DNA of 5,805 nucleotides from an uncultured euryarchaeote (GTDB taxonomy: Archaea > Thermoplasmatota > Poseidoniia > Poseidoniales > Thalassarchaeaceae). Location of the stretch: NCBI GenBank assembly GCA_937901365.1, contig CALCEF010000035.1, positions 1-5,805 on the forward strand, written 5' to 3'. Positions 1-5,721 of the stretch are shown here, piece after piece. A program made the translations under genes and the position numbers. A model generated the notes under the pieces. That model was not told the origin of the DNA. It worked only from the letters and a program-made list of their open reading frames with translations, and ran no database searches. Position 1 is the stretch's first letter; every line of letters starts with the position of its first letter.

Positions 1-1448
1 ACATGAATGCCCGTTGCACCATTGGCAACCATGGCGTTCGTTGAGGCGCCCCAAGCCGTTCCTGCGATGTCTAGATGTGCCCACGGTATTTGTTCGCCGT
101 CTCTCTCCTGTACGAATTGTTTGAGGAAACCTGCTGCAGTGCAAGCACCACCCCATCGACCCTTGCCCAGATTTTGAACATCGGCGACCTTGGAGCCAGT
201 CATTTCCTTCTCAAAGGCGGGAAGAAGGGGCATTGGCCAAGCAATTTCATCCTCGGCATTTCCAGCAGCATGGATTCGATCAGACAAGCCTTCATCGTTT
301 GACCACAGACCGCTGGCTTCGTGACCCAGAGCGACAACGCATGCACCTGTCAGTGTGGCCAAGTCGACAATGTATGATGGATTGAGTTCTGCGGACTTCC
401 AAAGACCATCGGCGAGAACGTTGCGGCCTTCTGCATCGGTGTTGAGAACTTCAATCGTCTTGCCAGAATATGTGTCGATAATGTCACCAGGGCGATATGC
501 GCCTGCGCTTGGCATGTTTTCAGCCATACAAGTAATCCCGTTTACACGACCCTTGTATCCACTCGCTTGAAGAGCGACGAAAAGGCCGAAGACGGTTGCA
601 GATCCATGCATGTCGAACTTCATGTCCTCCATTCCGGCTGACGGCTTGATGGATATTCCACCTGTATCAAAGGTGATTCCTTTACCCACGATACAAGGCA
701 CCTGTTCGCTCTTCTGCGCATTTGGATTGAGGCGGAAGAAAACCATGCAGGGTTTGCGTTCGCTGCCCTTTCCGACAGCGATTACACCGTGCATTCCTTC
801 CTTCTGCAGGCGATCATAATCCCATACTTCGACTTCGACATTTGACTTGCCTTTTGCCCATTCCATTGCGCGTCGTGCATACTCTTCGGGATACATCACG
901 TTGGCGGGTTCATTGCCTAGTTCGCGTGCTACATGAACACCAGTGGCAATAGCAGAAGATTTGGTAACGGCTGCTGACAACGCTGATTGATGTCGTGCAC
1001 TGGCTTGACAGGTTAAACTCCAATCGTCCTGAATATCATCGTCTTCTTTTTGCTGATATTTGTCAAATGAATAATCGCGTAGAATCATTCCTTCTGCAAA
1101 TAGTGCCATCTTCGATGTTGCCCACCCTGTCGTAAATCGAACTGTCAGATTTGTCCCGTGATCTTTAGAGAGAGATGCGAGCGTCTTTGCCCCACCATCT
1201 CGGCATGCCTTGTCACTGGGATCTTGGCCCATACCAACCAGCATGACTTGGCAGCCGGCCGTCCACACGCTGAGCCGCTTTCCGGCTTTGCCGGTGAAAC
1301 TATCACTCGCTAGAGCTTCATTCACAAGACTGCGTTGGGTTCTAGAAAGCCCAGCCAGGGCATTGTTTGGCGCTTTGTCTACCCCTTCAAATAAAGGTAG
1401 AATCAGTATATCTCCAACATTATCGAATTCGCTTACGGTTGCATCCAT
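1..1448 (-). CDS. pepA: Leucyl aminopeptidase, peptidase family M17 (3' end cut by window edge)
   Basis: This is a cytosolic two-metal aminopeptidase that removes N-terminal residues from peptides and normally works as a hexamer. The reading frame is open from ATG at 1448 to the left edge, giving 482 full codons. Relatives are about 490-500 residues, so only a short C-terminus is missing; the last visible residues, GATGIHV, match the conserved GATGFGV-type end. The N-terminal half (to about residue 165) is the variable domain. The catalytic domain carries the metal and active-site residues at the family spacing: K256 and D261 in GKGITFDTGG, K268, D279, and D338/E340/R342 in NTDAEGR. Bovine LAP has K250, D255, K262, D273, D332, E334 and R336, a constant offset of six. 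The signature ends in Asn343 rather than the usual Leu. No signal peptide is seen. The gene follows the M14 peptidase gene by 89 bases, and a TATA-like TTTGTATAT sits 31-39 bases upstream, so it may have its own promoter. The family call is certain; the exact substrate range is not. Confidence 0.95.
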   Translation of the reverse strand, partial: MDATVSEFDNVGDILILPLFEGVDKAPNNALAGLSRTQRSLVNEALASDSFTGKAGKRLSVWTAGCQVMLVGMGQDPSDKACRDGGAKTLASLSKDHGTNLTVRFTTGWATSKMALFAEGMILRDYSFDKYQQKEDDDIQDDWSLTCQASARHQSALSAAVTKSSAIATGVHVARELGNEPANVMYPEEYARRAMEWAKGKSNVEVEVWDYDRLQKEGMHGVIAVGKGSERKPCMVFFRLNPNAQKSEQVPCIVGKGITFDTGGISIKPSAGMEDMKFDMHGSATVFGLFVALQASGYKGRVNGITCMAENMPSAGAYRPGDIIDTYSGKTIEVLNTDAEGRNVLADGLWKSAELNPSYIVDLATLTGACVVALGHEASGLWSNDEGLSDRIHAAGNAEDEIAWPMPLLPAFEKEMTGSKVADVQNLGKGRWGGACTAAGFLKQFVQERDGEQIPWAHLDIAGTAWGASTNAMVANGATGIH

Positions 1449-1478
1449 GTAATCACTGAACGCGCCGATTCACTCGCG

Positions 1479-1487
1479 ATATACAAA
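1479..1487 (-). promoter_or_regulatory. Possible archaeal TATA box for the aminopeptidase gene
   Basis: In the 89-base gap between the M14 gene and the aminopeptidase gene, the minus strand reads TTTGTATAT. It is centred about 35 bases before the ATG at 1448. With normal archaeal spacing of about 26 bases from TATA to start site, transcription would begin some 7-10 bases before the ATG, giving a very short leader. No Shine-Dalgarno sequence lies before this ATG, which fits such a leader. The evidence is one short AT-rich match, so confidence is modest. Confidence 0.35.
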
Positions 1488-1537
1488 GGATTGTGTTCAA
1501 GAATCCGCTTTTCAGCGCAATAAATTGTCCCAAATGG

Positions 1538-2869
1538 TCACAAATTAGTGATTAAATCTTCATTTTTCCGAATCCCAGCCAATCCGATTGCCAATATTGC
1601 CCAAATTGGGGATACAAATGGAAGCCAGCTCTTCTCTTCTCCATCAGAAATCTCGATCAACTCTTCTGGGATTGATTCGTTCACCCACATGCTCGCATCG
1701 ATGACACGCTTCTGATAGAATAATTCGAAGTGACCGTCGTCTGTAAGACTCAGATTTGTCGTATCGAGATAAACGTGCGAACTGTTGGTAGCATTGACAC
1801 TGAACAACTCCGATGTCCACACCACTTCTTCGTCATCGATGTATTGAACGGTAGCATTTGAGGTGGTTGCTCGCCCCAGATTGTCAACCTTCAACTCGAT
1901 AGAATCTCCACTATACTCAAACGAAGTGACGGAAAGCCTAGCCCTCCAATACCAAGTGTTGGTGATCAGATATCGCATCACATCCATTTCTTCACCGAGT
2001 CGACTTGACAATGGTTCTGTTGTCCCCGGCAACCATTGCTCATCATCGGTTTCAAATGTGAATGTAGGGAATCCCATCACCCCATATCCATAATCTCGGC
2101 TGGTTCCACAATTAGGATATAATCCCTGATTGGCATTTTGAATCGGAATGTCTGAGATGTTTGCATGGACATCATCTCTGATGAAATGGAACAGTTCCCA
2201 ATCAGAGGGTTGTTCTGGCCATTTCCCCCAAGGGTAGAGCATGATCCAAACCCCAGTATGCATTGTGACATACAGATCGGCATCGGGAACAACCGTGTTC
2301 ATGTAAATCGAATTTGCATGAGTTTCCGATTCACTGAATGCTGCACTCCCTGGTTGAGTCGTCGGGCAGGTATTCCAGTAGTGGTCGTAGTTTCGATTCA
2401 AGTCAACTTGGTTGATGTTCCAGCGCGTGTCGATATCATTTCCATCTGCATTCAGCATGATGAGGATATGCAGTTCAGTTGTCTTGAGAACATCAATGGC
2501 TTCCTGATCTCCTGCTGCCCAACCTTCAATGTAAAATTCAGCTGTCAAGAATGCCAATTCAGTCCCCAGATGCTCATTCCCATGGTGTCCGCCATCGATG
2601 TAAACAATCTCTTTGGCCGTTCCATCCGGTTTGGTTTCAGCGCTCCAATCAGAAATCTGTAACATCCAGAGATTTCTTCCAAGTTCGGTTTGACCTACTA
2701 CAAGGAGATTTACGATATCCGGATGATCATCCGCCCAAGCATTGACATCAATAGTGAGAGTTGCATAGGAATGATACCAATGTTCCTGGACTATGTCAGG
2801 TTGCTGCGCACTGGCTACCGGAGCCGCGGATGCGGCAAGGAGCATGACAAGGACAGCGAGGACGCGCAT
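1538..2869 (-). CDS. Secreted M14 zinc carboxypeptidase with C-terminal membrane anchor
   Basis: This is predicted to be an extracellular, membrane-tethered metallocarboxypeptidase of 443 residues that releases C-terminal amino acids from peptides. Residues 1-21 are a signal peptide with probable cleavage after Ala-Ser-Ala21, and the catalytic domain follows with no room for an activation propeptide. Zinc ligands are H96 and E99 (HGNE) and H204 (MHTG). Substrate-carboxylate residues are R149, N158 and R159 (VDLNRNY). Y251 matches Tyr248 of bovine carboxypeptidase A, and E273 (TFTFE) is the general base. By this alignment R258 replaces Ile255 at the base of the S1' pocket. Residues about 310-395 look like a beta-sandwich module with several N-x-S/T sequons. 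A hydrophobic segment at about 415-433 followed by Arg-Lys gives a type I membrane topology. The gene lies 39 bases after the DHS-like gene. No Shine-Dalgarno is visible before the ATG; instead a six-base-pair hairpin abuts it, and an A6 run lies about 26 bases upstream, where a leaderless promoter element would fall. Family confidence is high; specificity is inferred. Confidence 0.93.
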   Translation of the reverse strand: MRVLAVLVMLLAASAAPVASAQQPDIVQEHWYHSYATLTIDVNAWADDHPDIVNLLVVGQTELGRNLWMLQISDWSAETKPDGTAKEIVYIDGGHHGNEHLGTELAFLTAEFYIEGWAAGDQEAIDVLKTTELHILIMLNADGNDIDTRWNINQVDLNRNYDHYWNTCPTTQPGSAAFSESETHANSIYMNTVVPDADLYVTMHTGVWIMLYPWGKWPEQPSDWELFHFIRDDVHANISDIPIQNANQGLYPNCGTSRDYGYGVMGFPTFTFETDDEQWLPGTTEPLSSRLGEEMDVMRYLITNTWYWRARLSVTSFEYSGDSIELKVDNLGRATTSNATVQYIDDEEVVWTSELFSVNATNSSHVYLDTTNLSLTDDGHFELFYQKRVIDASMWVNESIPEELIEISDGEEKSWLPFVSPIWAILAIGLAGIRKNEDLITNL

Positions 2870-2884
2870 CGCACCGTAGGTGCG
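2870..2884. repeat. Six-base-pair hairpin abutting the M14 start codon (copy A)
   Basis: The minus strand reads CGCACCTACGGTGCG, a perfect six-base-pair stem with a TAC loop that ends at the base before the M14 ATG. It nearly duplicates the hairpin at 5151-5165. The two 15-mers differ at only two positions, which pair with each other, so the stem is preserved (C-G replaced by A-T). In an M14 transcript with a leader it would place structure right at the start codon. Its function is unknown. Confidence 0.55.
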
Positions 2885-2908
2885 GCCCTGCTTTTTTGAG
2901 GGTATGCC

Positions 2909-3820
2909 TCATTCGTCGAGCAGGCAACTTAGGAGGATTGGAAGAACAATTGTCGCATCTGATTCGATGACAAACTTTGGTGTTTCAACGCCGAGTTTCT
3001 CCCAACTAATCTTCTCATTTGGAGGCGCACCGGAATATCCCCCATAGGACGGTCGAGATTCCGAGATTTGTGCAAACCATGACCACAGTGGCACGCTTTC
3101 ACCGAGATCCTGTCGCAGCATCGGAACCACACAAATGGGGAAATCTCCTGCGATTCCGCCTCCAACTTGCAAGAATCCATTGCTGGGATTTTCACGGTAC
3201 CATTCAGCGAGCTTGAGCATGTAGTGGGTGCCGCCAAGAATCGCATTCACATCGACTGAGCCATCGATGACTCTTGCAGCAAAGATGTTGCCAAGTGTCG
3301 AATCCTCCCAACCTGGAACAAATAGAGGCAAATTGCACTCAGCAGCGGCTAGAAGCCACGAATCATGTGGATCCGCATCCGCCTCGACTTTTTTGACCAG
3401 TTCATACAGGAATTCATGAGGTAACTTCCCGGATGATTCCTTCCACAAAGAAACCAATTGGGATTCGACTTTTCTAACCGCATTTTCTTCCGGTAAAGTC
3501 CTATTGGTAATTCGATTTTTCAATTGGGATTCTTCACTCGGAGAAAGGTCCCTCCAATTGGGAATGTCCCCATAGTGTGAAGCGGCGATTAGATGGAACA
3601 AATCCTCCTCCAAGTTGGCTCCCGTGCAACAAATCGCATGCACCTTGCCCTCACGGATTGCAGGTGCTAGGCTTCGACCGATTTCTGCCGTACTCATTGC
3701 ACCCGCTAGCGTAACCATCAATCGCCCACCATCATCGATGAATTCGCGGAGCGATTCAGAGCAACGACGCAACTCACCGGCATTGAAATGGCGAAAGTGA
3801 CGGTTGACGAAGTCTCGCAT
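2909..3820 (-). CDS. Deoxyhypusine synthase-family protein of the bacterial DHS-like type
   Basis: This 303-residue protein belongs to the NAD-dependent deoxyhypusine/homospermidine synthase fold, which transfers an aminobutyl group through an enzyme-lysine imine. The catalytic lysine is K275 in SWEK, equivalent to human K329 in SWGK. Other family landmarks are TGANLEED (66-73, human TAGGVEED), PGWEDSTLGN (169-178), GGGIAGDFP (220-228) and SDAT (287-290, human ADAS). It departs from canonical enzymes at the polyamine site: GGGIAGDF stands where human DHS has GGGVVKHH, so the K287/H288 pair is lost, and GGYSGA replaces GSDSGA, so D316 becomes Y262. These features, with PICVVPML and SYGGYSGA, match what I recall of bacterial DHS-like proteins, which occur where there is no eIF5A. 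The ATG lies one base after the speD stop, with GGAGG at 3827-3831 six bases upstream, so translation is surely coupled. Likely products are homospermidine or another aminobutylated polyamine; aIF5A deoxyhypusine remains possible. Fold confidence is high, reaction uncertain. Confidence 0.9.
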   Translation of the reverse strand: MRDFVNRHFRHFNAGELRRCSESLREFIDDGGRLMVTLAGAMSTAEIGRSLAPAIREGKVHAICCTGANLEEDLFHLIAASHYGDIPNWRDLSPSEESQLKNRITNRTLPEENAVRKVESQLVSLWKESSGKLPHEFLYELVKKVEADADPHDSWLLAAAECNLPLFVPGWEDSTLGNIFAARVIDGSVDVNAILGGTHYMLKLAEWYRENPSNGFLQVGGGIAGDFPICVVPMLRQDLGESVPLWSWFAQISESRPSYGGYSGAPPNEKISWEKLGVETPKFVIESDATIVLPILLSCLLDE

Positions 3821-3821
3821 C

Positions 3822-4187
3822 TCAACCCTCCATTACGAATCGATCTATCTCATTTCGTTGAACCAATTTGATCGCTGGAATCGCATCCACCAATTGCTGA
3901 TGGATATCATCTGCAATTCCTGCGGGATCAACACCACCACAGGTGAAGCAATCGAGAGCAAGGATTCCTTCTTCCTCGTAGCAGTGTGCACTGACGTGAC
4001 TTTCGTCGATGAGTACCACCGCCGCAAACCCGAGGGGGCTTTGGATACCATCAAATTGCTCAACATGTGCATGAACTTCTCTTGCTGCAGAACGTGAAAC
4101 TGCGGCCCGCAGGACACTGAGCATCCAATCTCCGTCTCCTTTGAAACCGCAATAGTCCAATGTGATGTGACGGCCTTTGGATTTCAT
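3822..4187 (-). CDS. speD: Pyruvoyl-dependent decarboxylase of the SpeD (AdoMet decarboxylase) family; substrate may be arginine
   Basis: This 121-residue proenzyme is expected to cleave itself between E62 and S63, turning Ser63 into the pyruvoyl cofactor at the start of the alpha chain. The processing and catalytic residues sit at the same numbers as in the short Thermotoga maritima enzyme: ESH (62-64) with S63, then H68, and C83 in FTCGGVDP. The N-terminal KSKGRHITLD also follows the family. What differs is the substrate pocket: the usual HTWPE motif reads HCYEE, so Trp70 is Tyr and Pro71 is Glu, while Glu72 is kept. The family includes classical AdoMet decarboxylases and also members that have become arginine or ornithine decarboxylases, first shown in Crenarchaeota. 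Its gene overlaps the ureohydrolase stop by four bases (ATGA), has GGAGG at 4195-4199, and is followed one base later by the DHS-like gene. With no spermidine synthase beside it, an arginine decarboxylase role making agmatine for its neighbour is plausible but unproven. Confidence 0.92.
   Translation of the reverse strand: MKSKGRHITLDYCGFKGDGDWMLSVLRAAVSRSAAREVHAHVEQFDGIQSPLGFAAVVLIDESHVSAHCYEEEGILALDCFTCGGVDPAGIADDIHQQLVDAIPAIKLVQRNEIDRFVMEG
3826..3831 (-). promoter_or_regulatory. Shine-Dalgarno site for the DHS-like gene
   Basis: The minus strand reads GGAGGG inside the last codons of the SpeD homologue, with five bases (TTGAG) between it and the ATG at 3820. Those five bases include the speD stop codon. 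The match to the 16S rRNA tail is strong and supports this start and coupling by terminating ribosomes. Confidence 0.8.
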
Positions 4188-5119
4188 GCTTCATCCTCCA
4201 GCCGACGTGCAAAGTGAGATGCTACAATCTTGGTGGCCAGCATTGCTGCGGTAAATTCAGTCACATGGTTACTTGAATCCGGTACGATTTCACAGACATC
4301 TGCTCCAATCCACTGTGCATTTGGTGCTGATGCAACGGTTTCAATCGTCTCAACTACTTGCCAATAAGCTAGGCCTCCTGGCACAGGAGTGCCTGTGGAG
4401 GGAACATAAGCAGAATCCAAACCATCGACGTCCAAGGTCAACCACACTGGACCTTCTATTTCGGATAGCCTGTTCAACCAATTCAACCATGTTGCTTCAC
4501 CCCCACACGGATTCAGAACATCTCTAGCCAACCAAGAATCGACCCGAGAATCTTGGTCAGCAAATGTTGCCTCTTCACGAGCAAATGCTCGAATTCCTAT
4601 TTGGAGGATTTTTCCCACACCCAAATCCAGCGAACGGCGAGCAGCACATGCATGACTGTTCGGATCGCCATCCAATTCGTCACGCAAATCTGCGTGGGCG
4701 TCGATTTGAACGATTGTCAAATCATTGAGGTCTACTCTGCGACCGATTGCTGTCATGATTGCTGGTAGCATTCCATGTTCGCCACCGAGAATAACAGGGA
4801 ATGTGGAACTGAACTGAGATACATAATCTGTAATTCCTGACAATTGTGCATCCAAACTATCACCTTCACCATCCCATGGTTGTGCGGTGTGTATGGTGAA
4901 CCCACAGGGGAGGTCTTCGGGTAGTAGCGGGTCATACAGCTCCACTTGAGCGGAGGCACCGATTGTTGCCTTCGGGCCTTCACATGTGCCCTGCCCATAC
5001 GATGTGGTCAATTCGTAAGGGACTGAAAGTATGGAAACATCAGCAGCCCCATCACTCTCGGGCAATCCGAGAAAAGTCCCCTCTTCAAACTCGGTCACAT
5101 CGACGACGCGTTGAATCAA
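4184..5119 (-). CDS. speB: Agmatinase-family ureohydrolase
   Basis: This 311-residue protein is a binuclear manganese hydrolase of the arginase/agmatinase superfamily. The likely reaction is agmatine plus water to putrescine and urea; archaeal relatives can also act on N1-aminopropylagmatine to give spermidine. All metal ligands are visible: H115 (GGEHG), D140, H142 and D144 (DAHADLRD), and D230 and D232 (DVDGLD). S155-H156 precede the usual basic stretch, TGTPVPGG is at 242-249, and E277 (GADVCEIVP) matches the late conserved glutamate. D235 is followed by Ser236 rather than the usual Pro. The chosen start is TTG at 5119. The frame is closed upstream by a TAG at 5156-5158, with no ATG or GTG between, and the N-terminus aligns with agmatinases from about residue 10. 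No Shine-Dalgarno precedes it, so it may be leaderless or nearly so. It is the first gene of the polyamine operon. Formiminoglutamase or guanidinobutyrase activity cannot be excluded, but the neighbours favour agmatinase. Confidence 0.92.
   Translation of the reverse strand: MIQRVVDVTEFEEGTFLGLPESDGAADVSILSVPYELTTSYGQGTCEGPKATIGASAQVELYDPLLPEDLPCGFTIHTAQPWDGEGDSLDAQLSGITDYVSQFSSTFPVILGGEHGMLPAIMTAIGRRVDLNDLTIVQIDAHADLRDELDGDPNSHACAARRSLDLGVGKILQIGIRAFAREEATFADQDSRVDSWLARDVLNPCGGEATWLNWLNRLSEIEGPVWLTLDVDGLDSAYVPSTGTPVPGGLAYWQVVETIETVASAPNAQWIGADVCEIVPDSSNHVTEFTAAMLATKIVASHFARRLEDEA
4195..4199 (-). promoter_or_regulatory. Shine-Dalgarno site for the SpeD homologue
   Basis: The minus strand reads GGAGG within the last codons of the ureohydrolase, seven bases before the ATG at 4187. 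It fixes this start and, with the ATGA overlap at 4184-4187, points to translational coupling. Confidence 0.8.
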
Positions 5120-5248
5120 CCGTTTAATCGTGACGAAACAGCCCGATGTACGCCCCTACGGGGCGAAAACCGCCAACCGTTGAAATAGGTCCGCCTACTC
5201 CCATGTATCATCCGGCGATGTGACTATTCGCCACAGGGGGTTCAATTG
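5120..5248. promoter_or_regulatory. Divergent intergenic region with promoters for both sides
   Basis: This 129-base stretch separates the ureohydrolase start (minus) from the small plus-strand gene, so it must hold the polyamine operon promoter and probably that of the small gene. No strong TATA box stands out. AT-rich candidates on the plus side are TTGAAATAG near 5180-5188 and TGTATCAT near 5204-5211. The one clear structure is the hairpin at 5151-5165. A G5 run at 5236-5240, eight bases before the ATG at 5249, may act as a weak Shine-Dalgarno. Confidence 0.45.
5151..5165. repeat. Six-base-pair GC-rich hairpin (copy B)
   Basis: The plus strand reads CGCCCCTACGGGGCG, a perfect six-base-pair stem with a TAC loop. 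It is 32 bases before the ureohydrolase start codon and 83 bases before the plus-strand ATG at 5249. Its partner at 2870-2884 has the same loop and the same stem except for one compensatory pair. It could be an operator, an RNA hairpin in a leader, or a dispersed palindromic repeat. Confidence 0.55.
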
Positions 5249-5647
5249 ATGGGGATGAGTTTGGCAACATTAACAGCAGCAATTCAGACCCACATCGACC
5301 CCGATATGGAAACGATTACCGCAGAGGGGATGGCCGAGCACGCCCTCGGATTCTTCGGATTTTATGACAGGATTATCGACAATGCACTTGAGCCTACAGA
5401 TCGCAACCTGTTCTACATGTTCCAAGATTACGACCTTTTGACCACTGAATCTGAGGAGACGACCCTCTGGGATGGGCGCGAATGGCGTATCCACTACTGG
5501 AAGTTCAAACCAGAAGCGCTGAATGCACTCGAGAAGCCGAAGAAAGTAATCACCAATGATGACCCATATGCTGGTGTCTACGACGATGTACCAGATGGAT
5601 TGTGGCGAACCCTCTCCGACGATGATTACGAAGAACCTCTATTCTGA
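5249..5647 (+). CDS. Small acidic protein with winged-helix-like core, function unknown
   Basis: The gene encodes about 132 residues. I chose ATG 5249, which has GGGGG eight bases upstream; TTG 5246 and ATG 5255 are the alternatives. Residues 24-40 form a predicted helix that includes GFFGFYDR. They are followed by IDNALEPTDRNLFYMFQDYD (43-62), which looks like helix-turn-helix, and then LLTTESEETTLWDGREWRIH, which looks like a beta-hairpin wing with the aromatic run REWRIHYW. This layout suggests a winged-helix domain. It resembles a small uncharacterised archaeal family I recall as DUF6015, but I cannot confirm the match. The tail from about residue 103 is acidic and probably disordered (DDDYEEPLF end). 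There is no signal peptide, membrane segment or metal motif. It is divergent from the polyamine operon and could regulate it, which is only a guess from position. Its stop lies one base from the 3' end of the convergent tRNA gene. Confidence 0.8.
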   Translation: MGMSLATLTAAIQTHIDPDMETITAEGMAEHALGFFGFYDRIIDNALEPTDRNLFYMFQDYDLLTTESEETTLWDGREWRIHYWKFKPEALNALEKPKKVITNDDPYAGVYDDVPDGLWRTLSDDDYEEPLF

Positions 5648-5648
5648 G

Positions 5649-5720
5649 TGCGCACGCCGAGATTTGAACTCGGGTGGCATGGTTGGGAACCATACATCAT
5701 AACCGCTAGATCACGTGCGC
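5649..5720 (-). tRNA. tRNA-Gly, anticodon CCC
   Basis: The 72-base minus-strand sequence folds as a complete cloverleaf. The acceptor stem GCGCACG/CGTGCGC has seven perfect pairs (5714-5720 with 5650-5656). U8 is present. The D stem ATCT/TGAT has one T-T mismatch and encloses a loop with GG. The anticodon stem TATGG/CCATG includes one G-U pair. The anticodon loop TTCCCAA places CCC at 5685-5687, reading glycine codon GGG. The variable loop has four bases, and the T arm is CCGAG TTCAAAT CTCGG. Discriminator A73 fits glycine, CCA is not encoded, and there is no intron. Its 5' end is one base from the stop of the upstream minus-strand frame, so it may be cut from a shared transcript. Confidence 0.95.
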
Positions 5721-5721
5721 A

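Noticed and set aside
1..1452. Several short plus-strand open frames over the aminopeptidase gene.
   Set aside because: They are antisense to an uninterrupted 482-codon M17 frame that contains every catalytic residue.
2165..2662. A long plus-strand open frame of 165 codons opposite the M14 gene.
   Set aside because: It lies wholly antisense to a gene with a complete set of M14 catalytic motifs, is rich in Cys, Ile and Arg in a non-protein-like way, and has no recognisable domain.
2870..2897. On the plus strand, a hairpin followed by a run of six T, like an intrinsic terminator.
   Set aside because: No plus-strand gene lies upstream, and the T run begins seven bases after the stem. The hairpin is better treated as part of the repeated pair.
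3845..4117. Alternative minus-strand frame of 90 codons overlapping the SpeD homologue.
   Set aside because: The SpeD frame has all processing and catalytic residues at canonical positions, so the other frame is an overlap artefact.
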